Of a stretch of DNA of 8,717 nt, positions 1-5,846 are shown piece after piece. Both the position numbers and the translations under genes were made by a program. The notes beneath the pieces were generated by a model. The model was not told the DNA's origin. It saw only the letters and a list, made by a program, of their open reading frames with translations, and searched no databases. Location: assembly GCA_019420045.1 (NCBI GenBank), contig JAHZHY010000196.1, positions 1-8,717 on the forward strand. Direction: 5' to 3'. The stretch's first letter is position 1; the number at the start of each line of letters is the position of its first letter. The DNA comes from Clostridiales bacterium (GTDB taxonomy: Bacteria; Bacillota; Clostridia; Oscillospirales; Butyricicoccaceae).

Positions 1-396
1 GTGGGGCCCAACCTGCCGGAGTTCGGCCCTCGGTTCTGCGATATGACTTATGCCTATGACCCGACCTGCCGCAAGATTGCGAAAGAGGAAGCGGACAAGC
101 TGGGCATGACCTTGCAGGAGGGCGTTTATTTCTATTTCCCCGGCCCTCAGTTTGAGACCCCGGCAGAGATCCGGGCGGCTCGGGTGCTGGGTGGAGACGC
201 GGCGGGAATGTCCACCGTGCCCGAAGTGATCTGCGCCAACCACTGTGGTATTCGGGTGCTGGGCTTCTCCCTGGTGACCAACATGGCCGCCGGTGTGCTG
301 GATCAGCGCCTGGATGGAGTGGATGTGCTTCAGGCGGCAGAGCGGGCCCGGGATGGCTTCTCCGCCTTGGTGCGGGCCTGTCTGCCCCGGCTGTAA
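1..396 (+). CDS. punA: purine nucleoside phosphorylase, trimeric type, C-terminal part (truncated by window start)
   Basis: This enzyme family cleaves purine nucleosides with phosphate to give the free base and ribose 1-phosphate, in the cytoplasm, for purine salvage. The visible 131 residues are the C-terminal half or so of the family's usual length of about 270. The conserved landmarks are there: GPNLPEFGPRF near the left edge, PGPQFETPAEIR around residues 47-58 (with the family's active-site Glu at about 52), GMSTVPEV around 69-76, and SLVTN around 90-94. The Asn in SLVTN is the base-recognition residue of 6-oxopurine phosphorylases; methylthioadenosine phosphorylases carry Asp there, so inosine/guanosine is the likelier substrate. 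The GTG at base 1 is almost certainly an internal Val codon of the family's NPL-x-GPN region, not a start. The deaminase 30 bases downstream would supply inosine-type products, so an operon is likely. Confidence 0.9.
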   Translation: MGPNLPEFGPRFCDMTYAYDPTCRKIAKEEADKLGMTLQEGVYFYFPGPQFETPAEIRAARVLGGDAAGMSTVPEVICANHCGIRVLGFSLVTNMAAGVLDQRLDGVDVLQAAERARDGFSALVRACLPRL

Positions 397-426
397 AAGA
401 AAAAGGGAAGAAGGAGGAAGCGGAAA

Positions 427-1740
427 ATGGAACTGCTTATCAAAAATGTCACCGCCGTCACCATGGACCCTCAGAATCCGGTGGTGGAAAACTGCTTTAT
501 CGGTATCGATCAGGGAAAGATCTGCTGGCTTTCGGAAAAGGAGCCGGAGGAGAAGGCCGGGCGGGTGGTGGACGGCCAGGGCTGCGCCGCCATGCCCGGG
601 CTGGTCAATGCCCACACCCATTTGCCCATGACCCTGCTGCGGGGCTATGCCGACGACTATGCCCTTCAGGAGTGGCTTCAGGATCACATCTTCCCGGCGG
701 AAGGACGGCTGGATGCCCGGTGCGTTCAGGCCGGCATGATGCTGGGGCTGGCGGAATCCATCCGTTTCGGCACCACTTCGGTGACCGAGATGTATTTCAA
801 GATGCCCACCATGGCGGAGGTCTGCTTCCAGGCCGGGATCAAGGCCAACCTGTGCAACGGGGCCATGTGCTTTGATCCGGCGTCCTATGACTTCCACAAG
901 GCCGGAGAAACCCTGGAAATGGGGGAAATGCTGAAAAGCTGGCATATGGCCGATGAGGGCCGCATCCGACTGGATGTGGGCATCCACGGAGAGTATACCT
1001 CCTGCCCGGCGGTGTGGGAGCAAAATGCCGCCTATGCCCAGGAGCATGGGCTCAACATTCATCTCCACCTGTCGGAGACCAAAAAGGAGCAGGAAGAGTG
1101 CATCGCCCGGTGGGGCAAGACCCCGGCCCGGGTCCTGGCCGATCACGGCGTGTTTGAAAGCCGGGTCACTGCTGCCCATGGGGTGTGGATCACAGAGGAG
1201 GATATGGACCTTCTGGCGGAGAAAAAGGCCACGGTGGCCCACAACCCGGTGAGCAATCTGAAACTGGCCAGCGGCGTGGCTCCGGCGGCCAGAATGGCGG
1301 AAAAAGGGGTGAATGTGGCTCTGGGCACCGATGGAGTGGCCAGCAACAACAGCCACGACCTGTTTGAAGAGATCAAACTGAGCGCCCTTTTGCAGAAGGG
1401 CATTCAGGGTGATCCCCGGCTGGTGCCCGCCCAGCAGGCCCTGTCCTGGGCCACCCGGGGCGGCGCTTTCGCCCAGGGCCGGGAAAAGGAATGCGGTATG
1501 CTGCAAAAAGGTATGGACGCCGACCTGATTTTGGTGGACCTGTCGGGCGTTGCCACCCAGCCGGTTCACTCTCCGGTGTCCGCTCTGTGTTACAGCGCCA
1601 CCGGGCGGGAGGTTGTCCTCACTATGGTGCGGGGACGCATCCTCTATGAGAAGGGAGAATTCAAAACCATCGATGTGGAGCGGGCCATGGCAGAGATGAA
1701 AAATTACGCCCTGCCCCGCATGACCGGCCGCCAGGTATAA
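427..1740 (+). CDS. mtaD: MtaD-like 5'-methylthioadenosine/S-adenosylhomocysteine (adenosine) deaminase
   Basis: This is a metal-dependent amidohydrolase of 437 residues, the normal length for the MtaD/TrzN-like family, which deaminates the adenine ring of methylthioadenosine, S-adenosylhomocysteine or adenosine. The metal and catalytic set is complete: HTH at residues 63-65 just after the PGLVNAH strand, HLHLSE with His214 and Glu217, AAHGVW with His251, and GTDGVASNN with Asp302. A small N-terminal beta domain (about 1-55) and its C-terminal return (about 360-410, DADLILVDL) bracket the TIM barrel, as in the family. The start is fixed by AGGAGG at 412-417, nine bases before the ATG. It follows the phosphorylase at 30 bases with no terminator between, so deamination and phosphorolysis are probably co-expressed. 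Exact substrate preference cannot be read from sequence; a related guanine or chlorohydrolase-like activity is possible but less likely. Confidence 0.88.
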   Translation: MELLIKNVTAVTMDPQNPVVENCFIGIDQGKICWLSEKEPEEKAGRVVDGQGCAAMPGLVNAHTHLPMTLLRGYADDYALQEWLQDHIFPAEGRLDARCVQAGMMLGLAESIRFGTTSVTEMYFKMPTMAEVCFQAGIKANLCNGAMCFDPASYDFHKAGETLEMGEMLKSWHMADEGRIRLDVGIHGEYTSCPAVWEQNAAYAQEHGLNIHLHLSETKKEQEECIARWGKTPARVLADHGVFESRVTAAHGVWITEEDMDLLAEKKATVAHNPVSNLKLASGVAPAARMAEKGVNVALGTDGVASNNSHDLFEEIKLSALLQKGIQGDPRLVPAQQALSWATRGGAFAQGREKECGMLQKGMDADLILVDLSGVATQPVHSPVSALCYSATGREVVLTMVRGRILYEKGEFKTIDVERAMAEMKNYALPRMTGRQV

Positions 1741-1789
1741 AAAACAAGCCCCCGGGACTATGAATGGTGAAAAGGGCCTGATGGTGGCC

Positions 1790-1796
1790 GGGGGAG
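1790..1796 (+). promoter_or_regulatory. ribosome-binding site that decides the start of the YabM-like flippase
   Basis: GGGGGAG lies eight bases before the GTG at 1805. An in-frame ATG exists at 1760, but nothing resembling a Shine-Dalgarno precedes it (the upstream bases are AAAACAAGCCCCCGGGACT), and the extra 15 residues look unlike the family N-terminus. A third candidate, ATG 1781, has AAAGGG only four bases away. Confidence 0.6.
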
Positions 1797-1804
1797 TGGT
1801 GGCT

Positions 1805-3379
1805 GTGGCAAAAAGAAGAAGCAGCTTTGTGGAAGGGGCACTGATCCTGGGGGTGTCCGGTGTGGTCACGAGGCTCATCGGGGCTTTTTTCAAGATCCCC
1901 TTGGGCAATCTCCTGGGGGGCAGCGGCATGGGGGCCTTCACCGTGGCCTATCAGATCTATTCAGCTCTGTTCCTCCTGTCCACCGCCGGGCTGCCGGTGG
2001 CCATTTCCAAAATGGTGGCCGAAGCCCGGGGCCGGGGGTGCCCGGGAGAAGGAAAACGGATCTTTCGGGTGGCCCTCGGTACCTTCTCCCTGGTGGGACT
2101 GCTCCTGTCTGCCGGGTTGTGGGCAGCAGCGCCCCAGGTGGCGGCGCTGGTGGGCAGTCCCCAGGCCGCTCCGGCGGTACGGGCGGTGGCCCCCTCTCTG
2201 TTTCTGGTGTCGGTAGCAGCGGTGATCCGCGGCTATCACCAGGGGCTGGGGGATATGGTGCCCACGGCGGCATCCCAGGTGATGGAGGCTGTGGGCAAGC
2301 TGGTGGTGGGATATGGGGCAGCGGTGTTTTTGCTGAACCGGGGCTGCTCTCCCGCCCAGGCATCCGCCGGGGCCATCGGCGGCGTGACGGTGGGCAGTCT
2401 GTTGGGCTGCCTGTATCTGCTTCTCCATCCCCGGGAAGAGGAGGAAGGCATCGGCGGCCGGGGATTGTCTGCGGGAAGGTGCCTGGTGCGGCTTTTGGCC
2501 ATTTCCTTGCCGGTGATGGCTGGATCTTTGGTGCTCAGCCTGTCCAATCTGATGGATATGGCTATTGTGATGAACCGGCTGCAGGACATCGGCTTTTCCC
2601 AGCAGGCTTCCGGCGGGCTTTATGGCACCTATAACATGGTAACCACCCTGTTTCATCTGCCTCAGACCCTGATCACGGCCTTGGGAGTCAGCCTGATCCC
2701 ACCCCTCAGCGGGGCCCTTTCCCGGAAAAACAGGATGCTGGCCCGCAGGCTCTCCGACTCGGCCTTGGAATTTGCCGCCCTGCTTTCCCTGCCTGCCGGG
2801 GTGGGATTCTGTCTGCTGGGACGGCCCTTGCTGGAGCTGATCTATTTTGCCCGGCCCCAGGACTGCGCTTTGGGAGCACCTCTTTTGATCATCCTGGGGC
2901 CCGGGGTGTTTTTCGTGGCCATGACCACCATGACCAATGCCATTTTACAGGCCATGGGGCGGATGCGCACTCCGGTTTACACGCTGGCCGTTGGGGCTCT
3001 GTGCAAACTGGGGGTCACCTATGTGCTCACGGGAAAACCCACCGTCCACATCGGTGGCGCTCCCTGGGGCACGGTGTGCTGTTATGGACTGATCACCCTG
3101 CTCAATCTGCGGGCCCTTCACCGGGCCGGGATGGGGGTTTCCTGGGATAAGGTATTTTTCCGGCCGGCGCTGGCCACAGGGCTGATGGGAGTATTTCTGG
3201 TCTTTCTCCGCCTGCCGGTAGAGGAGGTCTTGGGTCCACGGTGGGGATTTGCGGCCCTGACCCTTTCAGGGGCGGCCTTTTATGGACTGATGCTGCTGGC
3301 AGTGGGAGCGCTGCCCAGAGAGGACATCCTGCTGCTTCCGGGAGGGAAAAAGCTGGCAAAGGTTCTCCGACTGAGATAA
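1805..3379 (+). CDS. yabM: polysaccharide/lipid II flippase-like membrane protein, SpoVB/YabM family (MOP superfamily)
   Basis: This polytopic membrane protein (524 residues from the GTG start) belongs to the MATE-like MOP flippases that move lipid-linked sugar precursors across the cytoplasmic membrane. The start reads MAKRRSSFVEGALIL, matching the family's usual short basic N-terminus before the first helix. Next come GVVTRLIGAFFKIPL and GMGAFTVAYQIYS, typical of SpoVB/YtgP/YabM proteins. Hydrophobic segments recur along the whole length, consistent with 12-14 helices, with loops such as LHPREEEEG between them. In Bacillus subtilis the paralog at this position, just before mazG, is YabM; SpoVB itself is needed for spore cortex, and I call this YabM by position. 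No terminator separates it from the deaminase, so it may be co-transcribed, although 64 bases lie between them. An upstream alternative start at 1760 would add 15 residues. Confidence 0.85.
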   Translation: MAKRRSSFVEGALILGVSGVVTRLIGAFFKIPLGNLLGGSGMGAFTVAYQIYSALFLLSTAGLPVAISKMVAEARGRGCPGEGKRIFRVALGTFSLVGLLLSAGLWAAAPQVAALVGSPQAAPAVRAVAPSLFLVSVAAVIRGYHQGLGDMVPTAASQVMEAVGKLVVGYGAAVFLLNRGCSPAQASAGAIGGVTVGSLLGCLYLLLHPREEEEGIGGRGLSAGRCLVRLLAISLPVMAGSLVLSLSNLMDMAIVMNRLQDIGFSQQASGGLYGTYNMVTTLFHLPQTLITALGVSLIPPLSGALSRKNRMLARRLSDSALEFAALLSLPAGVGFCLLGRPLLELIYFARPQDCALGAPLLIILGPGVFFVAMTTMTNAILQAMGRMRTPVYTLAVGALCKLGVTYVLTGKPTVHIGGAPWGTVCCYGLITLLNLRALHRAGMGVSWDKVFFRPALATGLMGVFLVFLRLPVEEVLGPRWGFAALTLSGAAFYGLMLLAVGALPREDILLLPGGKKLAKVLRLR

Positions 3380-3394
3380 AACAGAGACCAGTCA

Positions 3395-3423
3395 TTGGAT
3401 TTTCACGAAAAACCGTGTAAAAT
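3395..3423 (+). promoter_or_regulatory. weak sigma-A-like promoter candidate before mazG
   Basis: TTGGAT (3395-3400) and TAAAAT (3418-3423) are separated by 17 bases. The -10 matches TATAAT at five of six positions, the -35 at only three. The 95-base gap after the flippase gene is A-rich and holds no obvious terminator, so mazG could also be expressed by read-through. A second TAAAAT (3437-3442) repeats the same GTAAAATC context but has no -35 partner. Confidence 0.3.
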
Positions 3424-3474
3424 CGGCAAAAAACAGTAAAATCAGGAAATAATGCTTGCAAAGGAAGGCATAAT

Positions 3475-4272
3475 ATGATAAATTTTAATCCAAAAGATCG
3501 CTATGGCTTTGAAGATCTGGTGGAGATCATGGCGATTCTCCGTTCGCCGGAGGGTTGTCCCTGGGACAGGGAACAGACCCACGAAAGCATCCGGAACAAT
3601 TTTCTCGAAGAGGTCTATGAGGCGGTGGACGCCATCGACCACAAGGACACAGCGAACCTTCGGGAGGAATTGGGGGATGTGATGATGCAGGTGATCTTCC
3701 ATGCTCAGATTGCCCGGGAGGAAGGGTTGTTCGGGCTGGAGGATGTGCTGGATGAGGTCTGTCAGAAATTGATCCGCCGCCATCCCCACATTTTTGGCAC
3801 CGTTTCGGCCAATACTTCCCAAGAGGTGCTGAAAAACTGGGATGCCATCAAGCGGCAGGAAAAGGGGCAGAACAGTGTGTCCGACACGCTGCGCCAGGTG
3901 CCCACGGCCCTGCCAGCCCTGATGTATGCACAGAAGCTTCAGAGCCGGGCCAGAAAAGGCGGTTTTTCCCTGGCGTCCATCCAAAGCCCCATGGAGGAGA
4001 TGGAGCAGGCGATACAGCAGCTGGGGAAGGGAGAGCAAACGGAGCAGGCCCTGGGCAGGCTTTTGTTTGCAGCAGCCCTTCAGGCCGGAGAGCAGGGGCT
4101 TTCCGCCGAAGAAGCGCTGACATATGAGGCCAGGCGGTTTGTGGAAAAATTTGAGGAACTGGAAAACATTGCTCCAGCCCCTCTGAGCCAGCTTTCTTCT
4201 CAGGAGCAGGCCCGGCTGTGGCAGGAGACAGGGAGCGCCGTCTGCGAGACCGATCAGCAGACGGAAGCATAA
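3475..4272 (+). CDS. mazG: MazG family nucleoside triphosphate pyrophosphohydrolase
   Basis: MazG hydrolyses (d)NTPs to monophosphates and pyrophosphate, clearing aberrant or excess nucleotides in the cytoplasm. The 265-residue length matches two tandem MazG domains. The N-terminal domain (about 10-110) is intact: CPWDREQTH at 28-36, EEVYE at 45-49 and EELGD at 64-68, the acidic Mg-binding helix pair, then RRHPHIFG. The NWDAIKRQEKG linker (121-131) is typical. In the C-terminal domain (about 150-232) the second EELGD is replaced by QALGR at 191-195, losing both acidic ligands, while GLSAEEAL and ARRFVEKFEELE keep the fold. Bacillus subtilis YabN has an added N-terminal tetrapyrrole-methylase domain; it is absent here. 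The start is supported by AAGGAAGG at 3461-3468, six bases before ATG. HU follows after 15 bases, so the two share a transcript. Confidence 0.93.
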   Translation: MINFNPKDRYGFEDLVEIMAILRSPEGCPWDREQTHESIRNNFLEEVYEAVDAIDHKDTANLREELGDVMMQVIFHAQIAREEGLFGLEDVLDEVCQKLIRRHPHIFGTVSANTSQEVLKNWDAIKRQEKGQNSVSDTLRQVPTALPALMYAQKLQSRARKGGFSLASIQSPMEEMEQAIQQLGKGEQTEQALGRLLFAAALQAGEQGLSAEEALTYEARRFVEKFEELENIAPAPLSQLSSQEQARLWQETGSAVCETDQQTEA

Positions 4273-4287
4273 AGGAGGAGTTTTAAA

Positions 4288-4563
4288 ATGAACAAGACAG
4301 AATTGATCGCGGCCATTGCCGAAAAAGCCGAACTTTCCAAAAAGGACGCCGAAGCCGCCCTCAACGCCATGGTGGACGCTGTGACCGAAGCTCTGGTTCA
4401 GGGCGACAAGATCCAGCTGATCGGGTTTGGTTCCTTCGAAGTGAAGGAGCGGGCTGCCCGTGTGGGCCGCAACCCCAAGACCCGGGAAGAGATCAAGATC
4501 CCTGCCAGCAAGTATCCTGTTTTCAAGGCCGGCAAGGCTCTGAAGGATCAGGTGGCTAAATAA
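4288..4563 (+). CDS. hup: HU family histone-like DNA-binding protein
   Basis: HU is a small basic dimer that bends and compacts DNA in the nucleoid. The 91-residue length is standard. The N-terminal helical pair ([19 protein letters not shown] onward) is followed by the hallmark GFGSF at 46-50, the beta-arm with RNP at 61-63 (the Pro that intercalates into DNA), and the ending [25 protein letters not shown] at 4273-4278, nine bases before ATG, starts immediately at the mazG stop codon, so translation follows mazG closely. HU sitting between mazG and rqcP differs from Bacillus subtilis, where hbs is elsewhere; I recall this arrangement from other Clostridia. The strong ribosome-binding site fits an abundant protein, and an internal promoter within mazG would be expected, but I did not find a convincing one. 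Confidence 0.96.
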   Translation: MNKTELIAAIAEKAELSKKDAEAALNAMVDAVTEALVQGDKIQLIGFGSFEVKERAARVGRNPKTREEIKIPASKYPVFKAGKALKDQVAK

Positions 4564-4567
4564 GTAC

Positions 4568-4604
4568 CTGAAACAAGCAACACGGGAAAACCGGACTGTT
4601 TCAG
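4568..4604 (+). repeat. hairpin directly after hup, degenerate relative of the 4782 hairpin
   Basis: CTGAAACA (4568-4575) pairs with TGTTTCAG (4597-4604), with CGG/CCG pairing inside. The segment 4574-4601 resembles 4781-4807 with only transitions and one A insertion. No T-run follows, so it is a poor terminator as it stands. Confidence 0.55.
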
Positions 4605-4657
4605 ATTGCGGAAAATTTTCGTGTGAGGGGTATGTTTGCCCTGCCACGAATCAATTC

Positions 4658-4690
4658 GCAAAAAGCTGCGACCTGTGCGCAGCTTTTTGC
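4658..4690 (+). terminator. hup: bidirectional intrinsic terminator after hup
   Basis: A perfect 13-bp stem GCAAAAAGCTGCG/CGCAGCTTTTTGC surrounds the 7-base loop ACCTGTG. The GC core GCTGCG/CGCAGC runs into TTTTT on the plus strand, and into TTTTT on the minus strand as well. It most likely ends the mazG-hup transcript and may also block antisense transcription. Confidence 0.75.
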
Positions 4691-4696
4691 ACCTAT

Positions 4697-4738
4697 CAAG
4701 GGGCCAGTGTGCGCCAAAGGCGTGCATGCAGCCCCTTG
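4697..4738 (+). repeat. long interrupted hairpin in the hup-rqcP gap
   Basis: CAAGGGGC (4697-4704) pairs with GCCCCTTG (4731-4738). Inside, GTGTGCGCC (4707-4715) pairs with GGCGTGCAT (4719-4727), including G-U pairs, around an AAA loop. There is no T-run. The function is unknown. Confidence 0.5.
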
Positions 4739-4745
4739 CAAAAAC

Positions 4746-4774
4746 TCAAAAAAGTGGCAAAGTCACTTTTTTGA
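4746..4774 (+). repeat. dispersed palindromic element, copy 1
   Basis: TCAAAAAAGTG (4746-4756) pairs with CACTTTTTTGA (4764-4774) around GCAAAGT. It is followed by GACACGCTCA, beginning at the last bases of the arm. The same palindrome and 10-base flank occur in inverted orientation at 8679-8717. The T-rich 3' arm could also assist termination. Confidence 0.7.
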
Positions 4775-4781
4775 CACGCTC

Positions 4782-4811
4782 AGGCAGCACGGGAAACCGG
4801 GCTGCCTTTTT
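4782..4811 (+). terminator. intrinsic terminator just upstream of rqcP
   Basis: AGGCAGC (4782-4788) pairs with GCTGCCT (4801-4807). Inside, CGG/CCG closes a GAAA tetraloop across one A/G mismatch. A run of five T follows (4807-4811). The rqcP Shine-Dalgarno starts six bases later, so this is either the end of upstream transcription or an attenuator in the rqcP leader. Confidence 0.75.
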
Positions 4812-4832
4812 GCACAGAGAGGAGAAAGAAAA

Positions 4833-5075
4833 ATGCGTTTGGATAAATATCTCAAGGTGGCCCGGCTGATCAAGCGGCGCACCGTGGCCAACGACGCCTG
4901 TGATGTGGGGCGGGTGATGGTCAACGGCAAACCGGCCAAAGCCAGCTACCAGGTGAAGGTGGGGGATGTGCTGGAACTGGCCTTCGGTCAGCGCACCCTG
5001 AAGGTGAAGGTGCTCCAGACGCCGGAGCATGTAGGCAAGGATCAGGCCGAGCTGCTGTATCAGGAGATCCAGTAA
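4833..5075 (+). CDS. rqcP: RqcP-like S4-domain RNA-binding protein (YabO/HslR family)
   Basis: This 80-residue protein is almost entirely an S4 domain: MRLDKYLKVARLIKRRTVAND is the RNA-binding helix pair and GRVMVNGKPAKASYQVKVGDVLEL is the beta part with the conserved VNG and GD turns. In Bacillus subtilis the ortholog YabO, renamed RqcP, binds stalled 50S subunits and works with RqcH to add alanine tails during ribosome-associated quality control; the E. coli relative is Hsp15. The start is set by GAGAGGAG at 4817-4824, eight bases before ATG. The frame is open back to 4623, but that extension crosses the terminator hairpins and has no family similarity. Position between mazG/hup and yabP agrees with the ortholog's neighbourhood. 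It probably shares some read-through transcript with yabP. Confidence 0.92.
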   Translation: MRLDKYLKVARLIKRRTVANDACDVGRVMVNGKPAKASYQVKVGDVLELAFGQRTLKVKVLQTPEHVGKDQAELLYQEIQ

Positions 5076-5085
5076 AAAGAAAAAG

Positions 5086-5114
5086 GTCTAAAATCCCTTT
5101 CCGCTCCATATAGT
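5086..5114 (+). promoter_or_regulatory. yabP: sigma-E-like sporulation promoter for yabP-yabQ
   Basis: GTCTAAAA (5086-5093) and CATATAGT (5107-5114) are spaced by 13 bases. The -10 closely resembles the sigma-E CATACA-T pattern; the -35 is a weaker match. Bacillus subtilis yabP and yabQ are known mother-cell sigma-E genes. The start of transcription would fall near 5121, about 26 bases before the yabP ATG. Confidence 0.5.
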
Positions 5115-5136
5115 TGTGGTATGAATCTGGAAAGGG
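5095..5136 (+). promoter_or_regulatory. yabP: inverted repeat covering the yabP ribosome-binding site
   Basis: CCCTTTCC (5095-5102) is perfectly complementary to GGAAAGGG (5129-5136), and the latter contains the yabP Shine-Dalgarno (AAAGGGG, 5131-5137). A transcript carrying both arms would bury the site; one starting at the sigma-E-like promoter would lack the first arm. Confidence 0.55.
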
Positions 5137-5146
5137 GCGGCCGTAT

Positions 5147-5431
5147 ATGAAAAACGAAGAGTACAGAAGAATGGACCTGGCACCGCACAATGTGATCCTG
5201 GAAAACCGGGAGCATCTCAGTGTGTCGGGGGTATCGGAAGTCATCAGCTTTGACGAAAACCAGGTGTCCCTGGTGACCAGCATGGGCATTCTCACCGTGG
5301 GCGGCCAGCAGCTCCATGTGGAAAAACTCAATTTGGAGGTGGGGGAGATCGCCATCGCCGGACAGATTGAGGCCATGGTCTATGAGGAAGATCAGCTGCG
5401 CCGGCGGGGCTTCTGGTCCCGGTTGTTTTAA
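5147..5431 (+). CDS. yabP: YabP family sporulation protein
   Basis: YabP (94 residues, close to the family length of about 100) is a small spore-associated protein of unknown biochemical role, made in the mother cell under sigma-E in Bacillus subtilis. The sequence shows the family pattern HNVILENREHLSVSGVSEVISFDENQVSLVTSMG, cut here only as description of three adjoining strands: HNVILENRE, the SGVxxVxSFDE strand, and LVTSMGILTVGG, followed by LHVEKLNLEVGEIAIAG. It has no signal peptide or membrane segment. The chosen ATG has AAAGGGG nine bases upstream; the frame is open to a TTG at 5114, but that has no ribosome-binding site and lies inside the promoter. The stop codon TAA is immediately followed by the yabQ ATG, so the two are translationally coupled. 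Confidence 0.9.
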   Translation: MKNEEYRRMDLAPHNVILENREHLSVSGVSEVISFDENQVSLVTSMGILTVGGQQLHVEKLNLEVGEIAIAGQIEAMVYEEDQLRRRGFWSRLF

Positions 5432-5806
5432 ATGGTAGAGGCGGTGCTGGCCCAGCAGACCCAGGCCTTTCTCCATGCGGCGGCGCTGGGGCTATTTTTG
5501 GGGCTTTTGTATGATGTGATGGCCTTCTTTCGCCGATTAGGCGGCGGTGGGGCATTCCTCACCGCTTTGTTGGATCTGCTTTTCTGCCTCATGGGAGCCA
5601 CGGGCTTTTTCCTGCTGGTTTTCGGGGAGAGCCAGGGCGTCATCCGGGGGTATCTGCCTTTGGGAGCCATTCTGGGCGGGGCGCTGTATGCCGTTTGGTT
5701 CTCCCCCTCCGTTCGCAGAGTATTGGGGAAGATTCAGGGCTTTTTTGCCTTTTTCCAGGGGAAGTTCAGGGTTTTTCCGGGAAAACACCGGCGCAAATCC
5801 AAATAA
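5432..5806 (+). CDS. yabQ: YabQ family spore cortex membrane protein
   Basis: YabQ is a mother-cell membrane protein needed for spore cortex formation in Bacillus subtilis. This copy has 124 residues, shorter than the 211 of B. subtilis but with the same core. Three hydrophobic helices are visible: about 11-32 (containing the family motif GLLYD at 24-28 followed by R34), 42-65, and 72-90. A basic tail (KHRRKSK) ends the protein, probably on the cytoplasmic side. The ATG abuts the yabP stop codon directly and has no good Shine-Dalgarno of its own (the upstream bases are GGTCCCGGTTGTTTTAA), so translation should depend on coupling to yabP. The family is annotated 'YabQ, spore cortex biosynthesis'. 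Confidence 0.88.
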   Translation: MVEAVLAQQTQAFLHAAALGLFLGLLYDVMAFFRRLGGGGAFLTALLDLLFCLMGATGFFLLVFGESQGVIRGYLPLGAILGGALYAVWFSPSVRRVLGKIQGFFAFFQGKFRVFPGKHRRKSK

Positions 5807-5811
5807 AGTAT

Positions 5812-5840
5812 TTGACTTTTTTATGAATTTTTTTTATTAT
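5812..5840 (+). promoter_or_regulatory. divIC: sigma-A promoter upstream of divIC
   Basis: TTGACT (5812-5817) and TATTAT (5835-5840) are spaced by exactly 17 bases, each matching consensus at five of six positions. The spacer is very T-rich. The predicted start is near 5847, giving a leader of about 110 bases before divIC. This would free divIC and yabR from the sporulation transcript. Confidence 0.65.
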
Positions 5841-5846
5841 TATAGT

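Larger units (their letters stand above)
4564..4832 (+). other. structured intergenic region between hup and rqcP
   Basis: These 269 bases contain no convincing gene, although the rqcP frame stays open upstream through them. They hold a chain of hairpins: 4568-4604, 4618-4650 (TTCGTG/CACGAA outside AGGG/CCCT), 4658-4690, 4697-4738, 4746-4774 and 4782-4807. Two of these look like intrinsic terminators. I could not find a -35/-10 pair of useful quality, so the transcription of rqcP is unexplained. Confidence 0.7.

Noticed and set aside
1741..1804. terminator or promoter between mtaD and the flippase gene
   Set aside because: Only a CCCGGG palindrome is present, without a stem of useful length, a T-run or a -10/-35 pair.
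3880..3895. GACACGCTG inside mazG as a further copy of the GACACGCTCA linker
   Set aside because: It lies in a conserved coding frame (SDTLRQ), has no flanking palindrome, and matches only eight or nine bases, so chance is sufficient.
3442..4647. 401-residue open frame on the minus strand over mazG and hup
   Set aside because: It is antisense to two clear families, has no recognisable domain, and arises from G/C-rich codon positions of the true genes.
4623..4832. 70-codon N-terminal extension of rqcP
   Set aside because: It crosses two terminator hairpins, lacks family similarity, and the ATG at 4833 has a well placed Shine-Dalgarno.
4564..4832. 6S RNA or SRP RNA in the hup-rqcP gap
   Set aside because: There is no long closing stem with a central bubble, and no SRP domain IV GGAA-loop signature; only separate hairpins are visible.
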